64,000 bases of DNA from Pelodictyon luteolum (GTDB taxonomy: Bacteria; Bacteroidota; Chlorobiia; Chlorobiales; Chlorobiaceae): NCBI RefSeq assembly GCF_001622165.1, contig NZ_LVWG01000032.1, forward strand, positions 186,001 through 250,000, given 5' to 3'. The notes under the pieces are model-generated. The model had not been told where the DNA came from. It worked only from the letters and a program-made list of their open reading frames with translations, and did no database searches. Each line of letters begins with the position of its first letter. Position 1 is the stretch's first letter. The position numbers were made by a program, and so were the translations under genes. This document shows positions 35,700 to 48,020 of the stretch, piece after piece.

Positions 35700-37502
35700 T
35701 CAGCGGATGATGATGTCGCAAGGCATCACCGTCAGCACCTCACCACCGTGATCTCCCGACAGCAGTGGATACAGGGCCGCCGGAACCGGCCCCATGCCTG
35801 GCATGAGCCTGCCGATGACACGCCCTGCAAGGGAGCTTTCCACCCTTGAGCCAATTGCGGAGAAGTCGCCGCTATAAAGCAGCTCCAGCCAACTCTTTTC
35901 TCTGGGGTAAAAGACTATTTCCGGTTGGCGGGCGCTGTCTATGCCCCCGAGACGCTGAGCTTCGACCAGTGCATCGAAAAGCCCTCCAAAGTGATCAACG
36001 AGGCCAACTTCAAGCGCCCGACGTCCGCTCCATACACGGCCGCCGGCAAGCGAATCGACACGACCGGAACTCATCTTCCGGGCCCGGGCAACCTTCGCAA
36101 CGAAATCGCGATATACCTCCCCTGAAGCCTCGACGAACTTCGAATACGCCTCCCCGTCAAGCGGTTTATAAATGGAGTTCGCATCTGCATTGCGACCCCT
36201 GGTGACAACGCTGCGACCGAGGCCGATCTTCTGGACGAGACCGCTGATTTCTGGCTTCAGGGCATAGACACCTATGGAACCGGTTATGGATAGCGGTTCG
36301 GCGAAAATGGAATGCCCCGAGAGAGCCGCCATATACCCTCCTGATGCAGCCACCCCGGACATGGATACCACGAGGGGTTTGCGGACGGCGGCTGAATCGA
36401 GCATTTCAAGCATGTCGGAAGAGGCCAGAGCATCACCGCCGGGGCTGTCGATCCTCAACACCATGGCCTTGACCCGATGGTCTTTGAGGGCTCCCTCAAG
36501 CGAGCGCCGCACTGCCTCAACGTCCACTCCCGAACCAAGCCCGAGCGCCTCCTCGCCCGTCGTGCGGACAATGGGACCAGACATGGTTATAAGGGCGATA
36601 CGGTCCTTCGTGTCGGCCTTCATGGGCCACTCCATCGAGTCCCGGTACCGGTCGGCGCCAACAAAGAAACCGCTTTCAGGATCAGGCTCTTTCCCCGTAA
36701 GGCGCCGCTCCAGCTCCCGGCGGAAGCGCCAGGAAGAAGCAGCGCCGTCGGCAAGGCCCAGCCGCACGGCCTCACGAGAGGTCATGAGCGTCACGTTGTC
36801 AATGATGGAGCGGAGGGAATCGGGTGTGATGTGGCGCCGACGGGACACATACCCGATATAATCCCGGTAGACCTCGTCAAGCAGTGCCGACACCTCTTCT
36901 TCTGCCTCTGGGCTCGGGCCGGTGCGCACGAAAGGCTCGATGCCGCTCTTGTACCGCTTCCACTGCGCGGCCTGAAACGACATACCGATCTTTCTGAGCG
37001 GGGTCGCAAAGTAAAGAGTTTCGGCACGCAGACCATCAAGCAGCATGAATCCTCCCTCCTCGACAATGACAGAATCGCATGCTGCGCCAAGCATGCAGTC
37101 GCTGTCCTCCGGACTATGAAGGAAGGCGAAAACCTTTTTGCCGCCGGTGCGCACCCGCTCGATGGCCCGGCGAAGTTCCGAGATCTTTGCCGGAGTGGTG
37201 CGCACGGCATCGATGTCGAGCAGCACGGCAGCCACCCTCGGGTCAGACGATGCATGGTGGAGAGTGAAAAGCAGGTCCTGCAGGGATAAAGGGCCCTCAG
37301 CAGAGGCAAATGGAAGCCCGGAAGCAGACGGTGCCCGCTCATCAAGGGATCCACTGAGGGGAACTGAAAGCACGAAGCGATCAGGCAGGGAACGGCTGGC
37401 ATGGTGAAGCCACAGAATGAGGGCAAGGCAGACGAGCGGGAGGAGTACCGTAAAGAGGCAGCCCCGCTTGAGGCAGCCGGTTTTCGAACGGATCTGTTTC
37501 AT
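35700..37502 (-). CDS. sppA: Signal peptide peptidase SppA, long (67K) type
   Basis: Membrane-anchored S49 serine protease that degrades cleaved signal peptides. One N-terminal helix (about 14-33) anchors it. Two tandem S49 domains follow: the catalytic lysine K185 lies in QWKRYKSGIEPF in the first, and the nucleophile serine in SMSGVAASGGYMAAL in the second, followed by SITGSIGVYAL. The 600-residue length fits the E. coli-type enzyme. It is followed by no close partner; the OppF-like gene ends 21 bases upstream. Confidence 0.93.
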   Translation of the reverse strand: MKQIRSKTGCLKRGCLFTVLLPLVCLALILWLHHASRSLPDRFVLSVPLSGSLDERAPSASGLPFASAEGPLSLQDLLFTLHHASSDPRVAAVLLDIDAVRTTPAKISELRRAIERVRTGGKKVFAFLHSPEDSDCMLGAACDSVIVEEGGFMLLDGLRAETLYFATPLRKIGMSFQAAQWKRYKSGIEPFVRTGPSPEAEEEVSALLDEVYRDYIGYVSRRRHITPDSLRSIIDNVTLMTSREAVRLGLADGAASSWRFRRELERRLTGKEPDPESGFFVGADRYRDSMEWPMKADTKDRIALITMSGPIVRTTGEEALGLGSGVDVEAVRRSLEGALKDHRVKAMVLRIDSPGGDALASSDMLEMLDSAAVRKPLVVSMSGVAASGGYMAALSGHSIFAEPLSITGSIGVYALKPEISGLVQKIGLGRSVVTRGRNADANSIYKPLDGEAYSKFVEASGEVYRDFVAKVARARKMSSGRVDSLAGGRVWSGRRALEVGLVDHFGGLFDALVEAQRLGGIDSARQPEIVFYPREKSWLELLYSGDFSAIGSRVESSLAGRVIGRLMPGMGPVPAALYPLLSGDHGGEVLTVMPCDIIIR

Positions 37503-37523
37503 TGGGCAGGAATCGTTGATTCG

Positions 37524-38513
37524 CTAACTGTTGAGCAGACAGCTCACCCGGTGCCCGGGGTTTCCCCCGAGCGGCAGGAGAACCGGTGCAGTAACGGAGC
37601 ACTCCGGCATAACCGAAGGGCAGCGGGGATGGAATCCGCAGCCCGGGGGGATGTTCATGGGGCCAGGCTGGTCGCCCCCGAGAATGATGCGCTCACGCTT
37701 CCGGCCGGGCTCAGGGTTGGGAATTGCCGAAAGCAGCGCTTTGGTATAGGGGTGGGTGGGATTCGTATAGAGCTCCCGGGAGCTGGCGACCTCAACGATC
37801 CTGCCGAGGTACATCACGGCAACACGGTCGGAAATATGCTCGACCACGGAAAGGTCGTGCGCAATGAAGAGATAGGTCAGCCGAAGGTCACGCTGCAGGT
37901 CTTTTAACAGGTTGATGATCTGCGACTGGATGGAGACGTCGAGCGCCGAGACCGGCTCGTCGCAGATTATGAAGCGGGGATTGAGAGCCAGGGCGCGGGC
38001 AATGCCGACCCGCTGACGCTGACCGCCCGAAAACTCATGCGGGTAGCGGTGATGGTACTCGCGCGGCAGTCCTACCACGTCCAGAAGCTCCGCGATGCGC
38101 CGCCGGGCGTCGGGTCCTTTGGCGAGGCCGTGCACAAGAAGGACTTCAGACAGCATCTCTCCGACGGTGAGGCGGGGGTTGAGTGAGCCGAACGGATCCT
38201 GAAAGATCATCTGCATCCGGCTGCGCAGCTGTCGGAAATCCCGCGCACCGAGTGTGGTGATTTCACGTCCCTCAAACTCGATCGAGCCGTGGATTGAACC
38301 ATGGCCGAGACGGATCAGCGCACGGCCCAGCGTGGTCTTGCCGCAACCGGACTCACCGACGAGACCGAGCGTCTCACCCTCAGCAATGCTGAACGATACA
38401 CCGTCGACCACCCTGAGGGGAAAAGGGCGTCCGAAGCCGCTGCCCCGTTTCACATTGAATTCCACCCGCAGGTCCTGGACCCGGAGCAGTGGTCGCGCTT
38501 CAGCCATCGCCAT
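37524..38513 (-). CDS. Peptide ABC transporter ATP-binding protein, OppF/DppF type
   Basis: 329-residue ATPase with Walker A GLVGESGCGKTTLGRAL, Q-loop MIFQDPFGSLNPR, signature FSGGQRQRVGIARALAL and Walker B FIICDEPVSALDVS. The C-terminal oligopeptide-transporter extension GCGFHPRCP is present. It could energise the permease and binding protein at 23-26 kb, or another system. I chose ATG 38513; the frame is open for 99 more codons, which overlap the divergent rsmI gene and look non-coding. Confidence 0.9.
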   Translation of the reverse strand: MAMAEARPLLRVQDLRVEFNVKRGSGFGRPFPLRVVDGVSFSIAEGETLGLVGESGCGKTTLGRALIRLGHGSIHGSIEFEGREITTLGARDFRQLRSRMQMIFQDPFGSLNPRLTVGEMLSEVLLVHGLAKGPDARRRIAELLDVVGLPREYHHRYPHEFSGGQRQRVGIARALALNPRFIICDEPVSALDVSIQSQIINLLKDLQRDLRLTYLFIAHDLSVVEHISDRVAVMYLGRIVEVASSRELYTNPTHPYTKALLSAIPNPEPGRKRERIILGGDQPGPMNIPPGCGFHPRCPSVMPECSVTAPVLLPLGGNPGHRVSCLLNS

Positions 38514-38618
38514 CCTGCATGTTTTTTTGGGGGTGCCCTTTCTGTTATTTTGACTATATACTAAAAGCATTCTGAATCTACCACAACAAAGCCCATCCCT
38601 GGGGAGACCCTCCGGCCC

Positions 38619-39356
38619 TTGAGCACCGAAACGCACCATACCGGCACCCTTTACGTCGTAGCCACCCCGCTCGGAAACCTCGGAGACATTACATTGAGGG
38701 CAGTCGACGTGCTGCGTCAGGCCGATGCCGTTGCCTGCGAAGACACCCGCCGCGCATCGATCCTGCTCCGTCACCTCGGCATAGAAGGCAAAAAGCTGAT
38801 CAGCTACCACAATTTCAACGAAGAGCAGGCCATCAACCGCGTAGCCTCACTGCTCGAAGAGGGCCGCAATGTCGCCCTCATCACCGATGCCGGCACCCCG
38901 GTCATCAGCGATCCGGGCTACGGCATGATCCGCGCGCTCCACCAGCGGGGCATCGGAGCCATCCCGGTGCCGGGGCCATCGGCACTCACCGCAGCCCTTT
39001 CCGTCTGCCCCCTTCCGGCAAACAGCTTTTATTTCGGAGGGTTCCTGCCGCACAAGAAGGGAAGGAAGAGCCGGCTCGAGGAACTTGCGGCAATGGAGTC
39101 GACCTTTGTCCTCTATGAATCACCCTTCCGCATCCACAAACTCCTCGACGAACTCGAAGCCCTCATTCCCGATGCGGAGGTGTTCATCGGCAGGGAGATG
39201 ACCAAACTCCACGAAGAGTACCTTACAGGAAGCTTTGGCGAGCTGCGAGCTGCACTCCCTGAAGGAAAGACAAGGGGAGAGTTCGTAATTGCCGTCCACC
39301 CTCCCGCACGCAAAAAGAACACCAAAACCGGAGACCGATATGCAGATCGTCACTGA
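38619..39356 (+). CDS. rsmI: 16S rRNA 2'-O-ribose C1402 methyltransferase
   Basis: SAM-dependent enzyme of the tetrapyrrole-methylase fold. The 245-residue protein opens with [23 protein letters not shown], then [30 protein letters not shown] and [13 protein letters not shown], all RsmI landmarks. The start is TTG at 38619, with GGGGAG about 13 bases upstream. Its 3' end overlaps panC by 17 bases. Confidence 0.95.
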   Translation: MSTETHHTGTLYVVATPLGNLGDITLRAVDVLRQADAVACEDTRRASILLRHLGIEGKKLISYHNFNEEQAINRVASLLEEGRNVALITDAGTPVISDPGYGMIRALHQRGIGAIPVPGPSALTAALSVCPLPANSFYFGGFLPHKKGRKSRLEELAAMESTFVLYESPFRIHKLLDELEALIPDAEVFIGREMTKLHEEYLTGSFGELRAALPEGKTRGEFVIAVHPPARKKNTKTGDRYADRH

Positions 39357-40191
39357 CCCCGCTGAAATGCAGGTCATCGCGGACAAACTCCGCTCAGGGC
39401 GTCAGCTCATCGGAGTCGTCATGACCATGGGTGCCCTTCACGAAGGACACCTCAGTCTGGTCAATCTGGCACGGGAGCATGCCGGCACCATCATCATGAC
39501 CCTCTTCGTCAACCCCTCGCAATTCGGACCAGGAGAGGATTTCCAACGATACCCCCGCCCCTTTGAAAAAGACGCAGCCATGGCCCGATCCGCCGGCGTA
39601 GACTATCTCTTCGCCCCAACAGCCGAGGCCATGTACCCTGAAGGATTCCAGACAACGGTTTCCTGCTCTGGCATCACAGGGCGATTCGAAGGTGAGCGGC
39701 GCCCCGGTCATTTCGATGGAGTGGCAACCATCGTCTCGAAGCTCATGAACATTACCCGTCCGCATATCGCCGTGTTCGGTGAAAAGGACGCCCAGCAGCT
39801 CGCACTGATCCGGCGCATGAACCGGGACCTCGACATGGGCGTCCGGATCATTGCAGCCCCGACCGTCCGGGAAAACGACGGCCTGGCCGTCAGTTCCCGC
39901 AACATTTACCTCTCAGGCGATGAACGAAAGGAGGCTCCGGCCATCCACCGCGCCATCATGCATGCAGGAGGGATGCTGGCCGCCGGAAAGAAGGACCTCA
40001 AGGCAGTCGCGGCCGAAGCCGGCCGGATGATAACAGAAGAGACGCGCTTCAAGCTCGAATACGCGGCATTCGTCGATGAAGAGAGTTTTGAGCCCGCCGA
40101 AACAGCTATGAAAGGGCGCGAGTACCGCCTGCTCATCGCCGCTGCAGCAGAGCGGATCCGCTTGATCGACAACCAAAAATTCCTTGCATGA
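39340..40191 (+). CDS. panC: Pantothenate synthetase
   Basis: Joins pantoate and beta-alanine with ATP. The HIGH-like motif is [14 protein letters not shown], followed by [27 protein letters not shown] and the KMSKS-like [10 protein letters not shown] chose ATG 39340 (283 residues); the open frame reaches 39289 but that part lies in rsmI. The two genes overlap by 17 bases in different frames, so coupling is likely. Confidence 0.95.
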   Translation: MQIVTDPAEMQVIADKLRSGRQLIGVVMTMGALHEGHLSLVNLAREHAGTIIMTLFVNPSQFGPGEDFQRYPRPFEKDAAMARSAGVDYLFAPTAEAMYPEGFQTTVSCSGITGRFEGERRPGHFDGVATIVSKLMNITRPHIAVFGEKDAQQLALIRRMNRDLDMGVRIIAAPTVRENDGLAVSSRNIYLSGDERKEAPAIHRAIMHAGGMLAAGKKDLKAVAAEAGRMITEETRFKLEYAAFVDEESFEPAETAMKGREYRLLIAAAAERIRLIDNQKFLA

Positions 40192-40232
40192 AGGGGGCCC
40201 CCGGGCGATACCGTAAACAACTTTTTTTGTAC

Positions 40233-40238
40233 TATATT
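40233..40238 (+). promoter_or_regulatory. Possible -10 box (TATATT) upstream of pnp
   Basis: TATATT lies 105 bases before the pnp ATG, just after panC. No -35 match is visible. The long leader may carry the usual post-transcriptional control of pnp, but no specific structure was identified. Confidence 0.35.
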
Positions 40239-40342
40239 CAAAGACAGGCTGCAATACCATCCCTCATCCAGGAAAATCAGCCACCGACAGGGAATCCCCC
40301 GACCGGACCCCGTTTTTTCATCACCAATCACAAGCGATTTTT

Positions 40343-42541
40343 ATGATTATCACGAAAGAAATCAATCTCGGACAGGGCAAAACAATCTCGATTGAAACCG
40401 GCAGGATGGCCAAGCAGGCAGACGGAGCCACTGTGGTCCGCATGGGAGATACCATGGTTATCGCCACCGTCGTATCCAGCCGCAAAACTCCTTCTGTCAA
40501 TCAGGACTTCTTTCCGCTCCAGGTCGAATACCGCGAAAAATATTATGCCGCAGGCAAGTTCCCCGGCGGATTCTTCAAGCGTGAAGCCCGACCCTCGGAA
40601 AAAGAGATCCTTTCTGCACGCCTCATCGACCGCGCACTCCGCCCGCTGTTCCCGAACGGCTACTACCATGAGACTCAGGTCATCATCAACGTCATCTCCA
40701 GCGACCAGCAGAACGACGCAGACGTGCTCGGCGGACTGGCCGCCTCGGCCGCAATCATGGTCTCCGACATCCCCTTCGAGAACGCCATGTCAGAAGTCCG
40801 CGTCGGCAGGGTGAACGGCCTGTTCATCATCAACCCGACCATCGACGAGCTTGAGGGCAGCGACATCGACATCAGCATCGGTGGCACCACCGACACCATC
40901 TGCATGCTCGAGGGCGAGATGCAGGAGATTTCCGAAGCAGAAATGCTTGAGGCCATCAAATTCGGCCATGAAGCCATCAAGAAACTCTGCCAGCTCCAGA
41001 ATGAACTCGCTGAAGAGGTTGCAAAAGCCAAACGCCCCTTCACCCCGCTTCAGGTACCTGCAGAACTCTCGGAGTATGTGAAGAGCGCCTGCGAAAGCAG
41101 CCTTAAAGAGCTGGCCTACAAGCCGCTTGCAAAGGAAGTGCGCGCCGATGAGACCAAGGCGATTTACAGCGAAACCGTCAAAAAGGCCATTGAGCATTTC
41201 AGTGCCGCCTTCGGTCCTGAAGCACTCGCTGCCGACCCGTCCAAAGCGCTCTGCCTTAACGAGCACATCATTGAAGAAGAGATCCACTCCGTTGAAAAGA
41301 AAGTCATGCGCCGCATGATCCTCGACGACGGCAAACGCCTCGACGGCAGAAACCTCGAGCAGGTCCGGCCCATCACGATTGAACTCGGCGTCATCCCGAG
41401 AGCCCACGGCTCGGCTCTTTTCACCAGGGGCGAAACCCAGGCGCTTGTCGCCGTCACCCTCGGCACAAAAAAAGACGCGCAGTCTGTCGATACCCTCACC
41501 AACAGCGCCGACAAGCGCTTCATGCTCCACTACAACTTCCCGCCTTTCTCGGTCGGTGAAGTCGGCAGGCTTGGCTCCACCGGGCGCCGCGAAATCGGCC
41601 ATGGCAACCTTGCCGAGCGATCCATCAAGATGGTCGCCCCCGGCGAGCAGGAGTTCCCCTACACCGTCCGCATCGTCTCCGAAATCCTCGAATCGAACGG
41701 CTCGTCCAGCATGGCTTCTGTCTGCGGCGGCACCCTCGCACTGATGGATGGCGGCGTGCCGCTGAAGAAACCTGTCTCCGGTATCGCCATGGGCCTCATC
41801 AAGGACGGCGAAGAATACGCAGTGCTCTCCGACATCCTCGGCAACGAGGACCATCTCGGTGACATGGACTTCAAGGTAGCCGGCACCCGGGACGGCATCA
41901 CCGCATGCCAGATGGACATCAAGATTGACGGCCTCGACTACCACATCCTCGAAAATGCGCTGGCACAGGCTCGCCGCGGCCGCTTCCACATCCTCGACAA
42001 GATGGAAGAAGCCATTCCCGCATCGCGTGAGGAACTCGCACAGTACGCTCCCCGTCTCACCGCAATCCAGGTTCCTGTCGAGTCCATCGGGCTCATCATC
42101 GGCAAGGGCGGCGAAACCATACGCAGCATCACCGAAGAAACCGGTGCAGAGATCAACATCGAGGATGACGGCACCGTCACCATCGCATGCTCCAGCAATG
42201 AGGGCACCAAAGCTGCCGTCGAAATCATCAAGGCGCTCATCGCCAAACCTGAAGTCGGCACCATCTATGTTGGCAAGGTTCGCGATGTACGCGACGAGCT
42301 CGGCGCATTCGTCGAGTTCATCCCGAAGACCGACGGCCTCGTCCACATCTCCGAGATTTCCAAGGAGCGGGTCGCCAAAGTCAGCGACCACCTCAAGGTC
42401 GGCGACCGCATCAAGGTCAAGCTCGTCGACATCCGCAAGGACCCGAGGACCGGCAAAACCCGCTTCGCCCTCTCGATGAAGGCGGTGGATGAAGAGCCGG
42501 CCAACGGCACCGAGGCTGGCGCCGCCCCTGAAAACAACTGA
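40343..42541 (+). CDS. pnp: Polynucleotide phosphorylase
   Basis: 3'-to-5' exoribonuclease using phosphate. The 732-residue protein has two RNase PH domains (first from [20 protein letters not shown]; second with [31 protein letters not shown]), a KH domain ([16 protein letters not shown], about 590-650) and an S1 domain ([18 protein letters not shown] to the end). The C-terminal tail ([16 protein letters not shown]) is short and acidic, with no visible RNase E-binding motif. It is followed by a terminator. Confidence 0.97.
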   Translation: MIITKEINLGQGKTISIETGRMAKQADGATVVRMGDTMVIATVVSSRKTPSVNQDFFPLQVEYREKYYAAGKFPGGFFKREARPSEKEILSARLIDRALRPLFPNGYYHETQVIINVISSDQQNDADVLGGLAASAAIMVSDIPFENAMSEVRVGRVNGLFIINPTIDELEGSDIDISIGGTTDTICMLEGEMQEISEAEMLEAIKFGHEAIKKLCQLQNELAEEVAKAKRPFTPLQVPAELSEYVKSACESSLKELAYKPLAKEVRADETKAIYSETVKKAIEHFSAAFGPEALAADPSKALCLNEHIIEEEIHSVEKKVMRRMILDDGKRLDGRNLEQVRPITIELGVIPRAHGSALFTRGETQALVAVTLGTKKDAQSVDTLTNSADKRFMLHYNFPPFSVGEVGRLGSTGRREIGHGNLAERSIKMVAPGEQEFPYTVRIVSEILESNGSSSMASVCGGTLALMDGGVPLKKPVSGIAMGLIKDGEEYAVLSDILGNEDHLGDMDFKVAGTRDGITACQMDIKIDGLDYHILENALAQARRGRFHILDKMEEAIPASREELAQYAPRLTAIQVPVESIGLIIGKGGETIRSITEETGAEINIEDDGTVTIACSSNEGTKAAVEIIKALIAKPEVGTIYVGKVRDVRDELGAFVEFIPKTDGLVHISEISKERVAKVSDHLKVGDRIKVKLVDIRKDPRTGKTRFALSMKAVDEEPANGTEAGAAPENN

Positions 42542-42560
42542 GCTCGCTGAACAAGTAAAA

Positions 42561-42591
42561 GCAGTGCAGAAACCCTGCACTGCTTTTTTTA
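42561..42591 (+). terminator. Intrinsic terminator after pnp
   Basis: GCAGTGCAG (42561-42569) and CTGCACTGC (42575-42583) form a perfect 9-bp stem with a 5-base loop, followed by seven or more T. Confidence 0.9.
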
Positions 42592-42664
42592 TTCCCGTTA
42601 TTACTCGTTATTCCAAAAAAACCCGACAATACCCAGCAACCAGACCGAACCCGACAGCCCCACG

Positions 42665-45082
42665 ATGAAGTACGATTTTTCGCATACCGAGAAGAAATGG
42701 CAGGCCTACTGGCAGAAACATGGCACATTCCAGGCCGAAGAGGGACAGGAAAAGCCCAAATACTACGTCCTCGACATGTTCCCCTACCCCAGCGGATCGG
42801 GGTTGCACGTCGGCCACCTCGAAGGCTACACCGCCTCTGACATTGTCGCCCGCTACCGCCGCAGCCGCGGCCATAATGTCCTCCACCCTATGGGCTGGGA
42901 TGCCTTCGGCCTTCCAGCCGAACAGTACGCAATCAAGACCGGAACCCACCCGAGCCTTACGACCGAAAGCAACATCCGGAGCTTTCGCGAAACCCTGCAG
43001 GCGATGGGGTTTTCCTACGACTGGTCTAGGGAGATCAACACCACCGACCCCGGTTACTTCCGCTGGACACAGTGGATCTTCCTGAAGCTATACGCAATGG
43101 GGCTTGCCTATCAGTCGGAGGTAGACGTCAACTGGTGCGTCGAGCTCCGCGCCGTCCTTGCCAATGAAGAAGTGGAGGAGAAGATTGCCGAAGGGCTCAC
43201 GGTCGTGCGTCGTCCGCTGCGCCAGTGGGTGCTGAAAATCACTGCCTACGCCGAGCGCCTCCTTTTGGACCTCGACGGGCTTGACTGGCCTGAAAACGTC
43301 AAGCAGATGCAGCGAAACTGGATCGGCCGCTCGGAGGGCGTCGAAGTGGACTTCGAGCTCCGCTGCCACCGAAAGATGCTCCGGGTCTACACCACCCGCC
43401 CCGACACGCTGTTCGGGGCAACCTACCTCGTCATATCTCCCGAGCACCCAATGGCCGAGAAACTGGCCACCGCCCCGCAGCTGGTGGAGGTAAAGAACTA
43501 CATCGCGAAAGCAAAGCTGAAAACCGAACTCGAGCGGACAGGCCTGCAGAAAGATAAAACCGGGGTATTCACCGGCTCCTACGCCATCAACCCTGCAAAC
43601 GGCGAAGCGCTTCCAGTATGGATTTCCGACTTCGTCCTCACAAGCTACGGCACAGGTGCAATCATGTCAGTCCCTGCACACGACAGCCGCGACTGGGAGT
43701 TTGCAAAGAAGTTCGGGCTCCCGATCGTTGAAGTCGTCAAAAGCCCCCACGACGTACAGGATGCGGTTTATGAGGGCAAGGATAGCACGGCTGTCAACTC
43801 CAGCAACAGCGAAATCAGCCTCGACGGGCTCGCCTTCCCCGAAGCGTTCGAACGGATGGCCACCTGGCTCGAGTTGAAAAAGTGCGGAGAGAGGAAGGTG
43901 AACTACCGCCTCCGCGACTGGATCTTCAGCCGCCAGCGCTACTGGGGCGAACCCATTCCCGTCAAGCACTATGAAGACGGCTCGCTCGGCACCGAAACAG
44001 ACCTGCCGCTCCGTCTTCCCGAAGTCGAGGCCTACCAGCCGACCGAAACCGGCGAGTCGCCCCTGGCCAACATCCCCGAGTGGCTCTACGGAACAGACGG
44101 AAAGGGTGCGTTCCGCCGCGAAACCAACACCATGCCGCAGTGGGCCGGAAGTTGCTGGTACTACCTCCGCTTCATCGACCCCCGTAATGAAGAGCATCTC
44201 GTCAATGCTGAAAAAGAGCACTACTGGATGAATGTCGACCTCTACATCGGAGGCGCCGAACATGCCGTGCTGCACCTGCTCTATGCACGCTTCTGGCACA
44301 AGGTGCTCTACGACCTCAAGGTCGTCACTACGAAGGAGCCGTTCCAGAAGCTGTTCAACCAGGGGATGATCCTCGGCGAAGACGGCGAGAAGATGTCGAA
44401 GTCCCGCGGCAACGTCATCCCGGCAGATCATGTGCTGACAAAATACGGAGCCGACGCTGTTCGCCTGTACGAAATGTTCCTCGGCCCGCTTGAGCAGGTC
44501 AAACCGTGGAACACCAACGGGATTGAAGGCGTCAGCCGCTTCCTCAACCGCGTATGGAGGCTGGTCCACCCCGATGCTGAAGGCCCGGCGGCCATCCTTG
44601 ATGAATCAGCCATGCCCGAGGAGATCCTCCGCCGTATGCATAAGACGGTCAAGAAGGTACGGGAAGACACTGAGAGTTTGAAGTTCAACACCGCAATCGC
44701 CGAGATGATGGTCTTTGTCAATGACCTGCACCGCACCGGCAACCGGAATAGAGAGGCAATCGAAACCCTCATCCTCCTGCTCGCCCCCTACGCGCCGCAT
44801 ATCGCCGAAGAACTCTGGGAATCGCTCGGCCACCCCGAATCGATCGCCCGTGCACCCTTTCCCACCTTCGAGCCGGCTCTGGCTGCGGACGACATCCTCA
44901 CCATCGCCGTCCAGGTCAACGGAAAACTGAGAGGGACGTTCGAGGCCGGAAAAGGCACCTCGAAAGAAGAGATGCTCGAAGCGGCAAGGGCGGTAGAATC
45001 CGTCAGAAAGTTCCTTGAGGGATCGACTGTCGTGAAAGAAATCGTCGTACCCGGCAAACTCGTCAACTTTGCGGTAAAATAG
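42665..45082 (+). CDS. leuS: Leucyl-tRNA synthetase
   Basis: Class I aminoacyl-tRNA synthetase. The 805-residue protein has the HIGH-type motif YPSGSGLHVGHLEGY, a CP1 editing domain (about 220-390, with TTRPDTLFGATYLVISPEHP and the Asp of VPAHDSRDWEFA), and KMSKS in LGEDGEKMSKSRGN. The zinc-ribbon cysteines found in many LeuRS after YWGEPIP are absent (VKHYEDGSLGTE). The ATG has no Shine-Dalgarno sequence. Confidence 0.97.
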   Translation: MKYDFSHTEKKWQAYWQKHGTFQAEEGQEKPKYYVLDMFPYPSGSGLHVGHLEGYTASDIVARYRRSRGHNVLHPMGWDAFGLPAEQYAIKTGTHPSLTTESNIRSFRETLQAMGFSYDWSREINTTDPGYFRWTQWIFLKLYAMGLAYQSEVDVNWCVELRAVLANEEVEEKIAEGLTVVRRPLRQWVLKITAYAERLLLDLDGLDWPENVKQMQRNWIGRSEGVEVDFELRCHRKMLRVYTTRPDTLFGATYLVISPEHPMAEKLATAPQLVEVKNYIAKAKLKTELERTGLQKDKTGVFTGSYAINPANGEALPVWISDFVLTSYGTGAIMSVPAHDSRDWEFAKKFGLPIVEVVKSPHDVQDAVYEGKDSTAVNSSNSEISLDGLAFPEAFERMATWLELKKCGERKVNYRLRDWIFSRQRYWGEPIPVKHYEDGSLGTETDLPLRLPEVEAYQPTETGESPLANIPEWLYGTDGKGAFRRETNTMPQWAGSCWYYLRFIDPRNEEHLVNAEKEHYWMNVDLYIGGAEHAVLHLLYARFWHKVLYDLKVVTTKEPFQKLFNQGMILGEDGEKMSKSRGNVIPADHVLTKYGADAVRLYEMFLGPLEQVKPWNTNGIEGVSRFLNRVWRLVHPDAEGPAAILDESAMPEEILRRMHKTVKKVREDTESLKFNTAIAEMMVFVNDLHRTGNRNREAIETLILLLAPYAPHIAEELWESLGHPESIARAPFPTFEPALAADDILTIAVQVNGKLRGTFEAGKGTSKEEMLEAARAVESVRKFLEGSTVVKEIVVPGKLVNFAVK

Positions 45083-45238
45083 CGCGATCAATCCGGCAAC
45101 GCTCCATGCTTAGTGATACGGGCAATTGCCAAGAATATTTTTTTTATGTAAAATTCATATTCGACCTTTTAGGCGATGACGAAGCGGCGCAGGGTGCCGC
45201 AAAAGGGACTTTTTTTCAACACCTTAAATCCGGGATCA

Positions 45239-47242
<2,004 letters not shown>

Positions 47243-47267
47243 GTCCTATCCGCACTCCTTTAAGACC

Positions 47268-47306
47268 AACAGCAAAAGCCGGCAACCCGGGCTTTTGCTG
47301 TTTTCG
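47268..47306 (+). terminator. Intrinsic terminator after acs
   Basis: AACAGCAAAAGCC (47268-47280) and GGCTTTTGCTGTT (47290-47302) form a 13-bp stem, with T-rich sequence after it. It also faces the convergent tspO gene. Confidence 0.85.
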
Positions 47307-47349
47307 ATATCGGCCATCATGCCTTGATTCAGTTCAAGGCGTAGCGCGC

Positions 47350-47832
47350 TCAGTTCAGCTGCCAGATGATGAAGTTCAGGTAGGCGGCAAAGCTCACCCA
47401 GAGGAGGTAAGGCACGAGCAGCCAGGACGCCAGCGGAACAATCTTCCGGAACTGTACCATCGTCGCAACAATCATCAGCCAGAGCAGCGTGATGACACCA
47501 AGAGCAAGCTGGGGCGAGTGCAGGCCGAAGAAGGATGCAGACCAGGCGAGGTTCAGGATAAGCTGGGCCACAAAAACAGAGATTGCGCTCCACGGGAGCC
47601 TGCCGCTGGAGTTTCGGGCACTGAGCACCAGCGCAAAGGCGACGGCCATCATGAGGAACAGCAGGCTCCATACCGGAGGGAAAAGCCAGTCGGGCGGGTT
47701 CCATGTCGGACGCTGAAGGGTCTGGTAGTACCACTCCGAACCCGGAACAGGCGTAAAAAGACTGCCGGCGTAGGCAAACAGAAAACAGAGGGCGAGTGAG
47801 AACGCCGTCTTCAATGCATTGAGCTGCTTCAT
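47350..47832 (-). CDS. tspO: TspO/MBR family protein (tryptophan-rich sensory protein)
   Basis: Membrane protein of 160 residues with five hydrophobic helices (about 5-22, 47-67, 80-95, 106-124, 132-152). The Trp-rich family pattern is visible: WYYQTLQRPTWNPPDWLFPPVW, LNLAWSASFFG and WLLVPYLLWVSFAAYLN. Homologues bind porphyrins and affect tetrapyrrole synthesis, which is plausible in a pigment-rich phototroph. The spacer upstream of it holds a 12-bp tandem array. It is divergent from the inositol-phosphatase gene. Confidence 0.92.
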   Translation of the reverse strand: MKQLNALKTAFSLALCFLFAYAGSLFTPVPGSEWYYQTLQRPTWNPPDWLFPPVWSLLFLMMAVAFALVLSARNSSGRLPWSAISVFVAQLILNLAWSASFFGLHSPQLALGVITLLWLMIVATMVQFRKIVPLASWLLVPYLLWVSFAAYLNFIIWQLN

Positions 47833-47912
47833 TGGAAAGGGATTTCTTGTTACGGGTAACTGGGCATTCAGGAAATCTTAACGACAACTGTAACATACAC
47901 ACACCACCCATA

Positions 47913-48020
47913 ATTCCATCCGTAATTAGATCCGTAATTAGATCAGTAATTCCATCCGTATTTCCATTTATAATTCTGCCCGTAACGCTACTCGTAACGA
48001 TACTCATAATTCCTTCCTCA
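47913..48020. repeat. Degenerate 12-bp tandem repeat array, nine units
   Basis: Nine contiguous 12-base units fill 108 bases of the 276-bp divergent spacer between tspO and the inositol-phosphatase gene. The best units read ATTCCATCCGTA (47913 and 47949) and ATTAGATCCGTA (47925); later units drift to ACGCTACTCGTA, ACGATACTCATA and ATTCCTTCCTCA. Most end in GTA or ATA. Function unknown: a variable-number repeat, a chain of protein-binding sites or an mRNA leader element for tspO are all possible. Confidence 0.9.

Noticed and set aside
40790-42580. 596-codon open frame antisense to pnp
   Set aside because: It is the mirror of a well-conserved gene in high-G+C DNA; its composition is Asp/Val/Ala-rich as expected from antisense codons and it matches no family.
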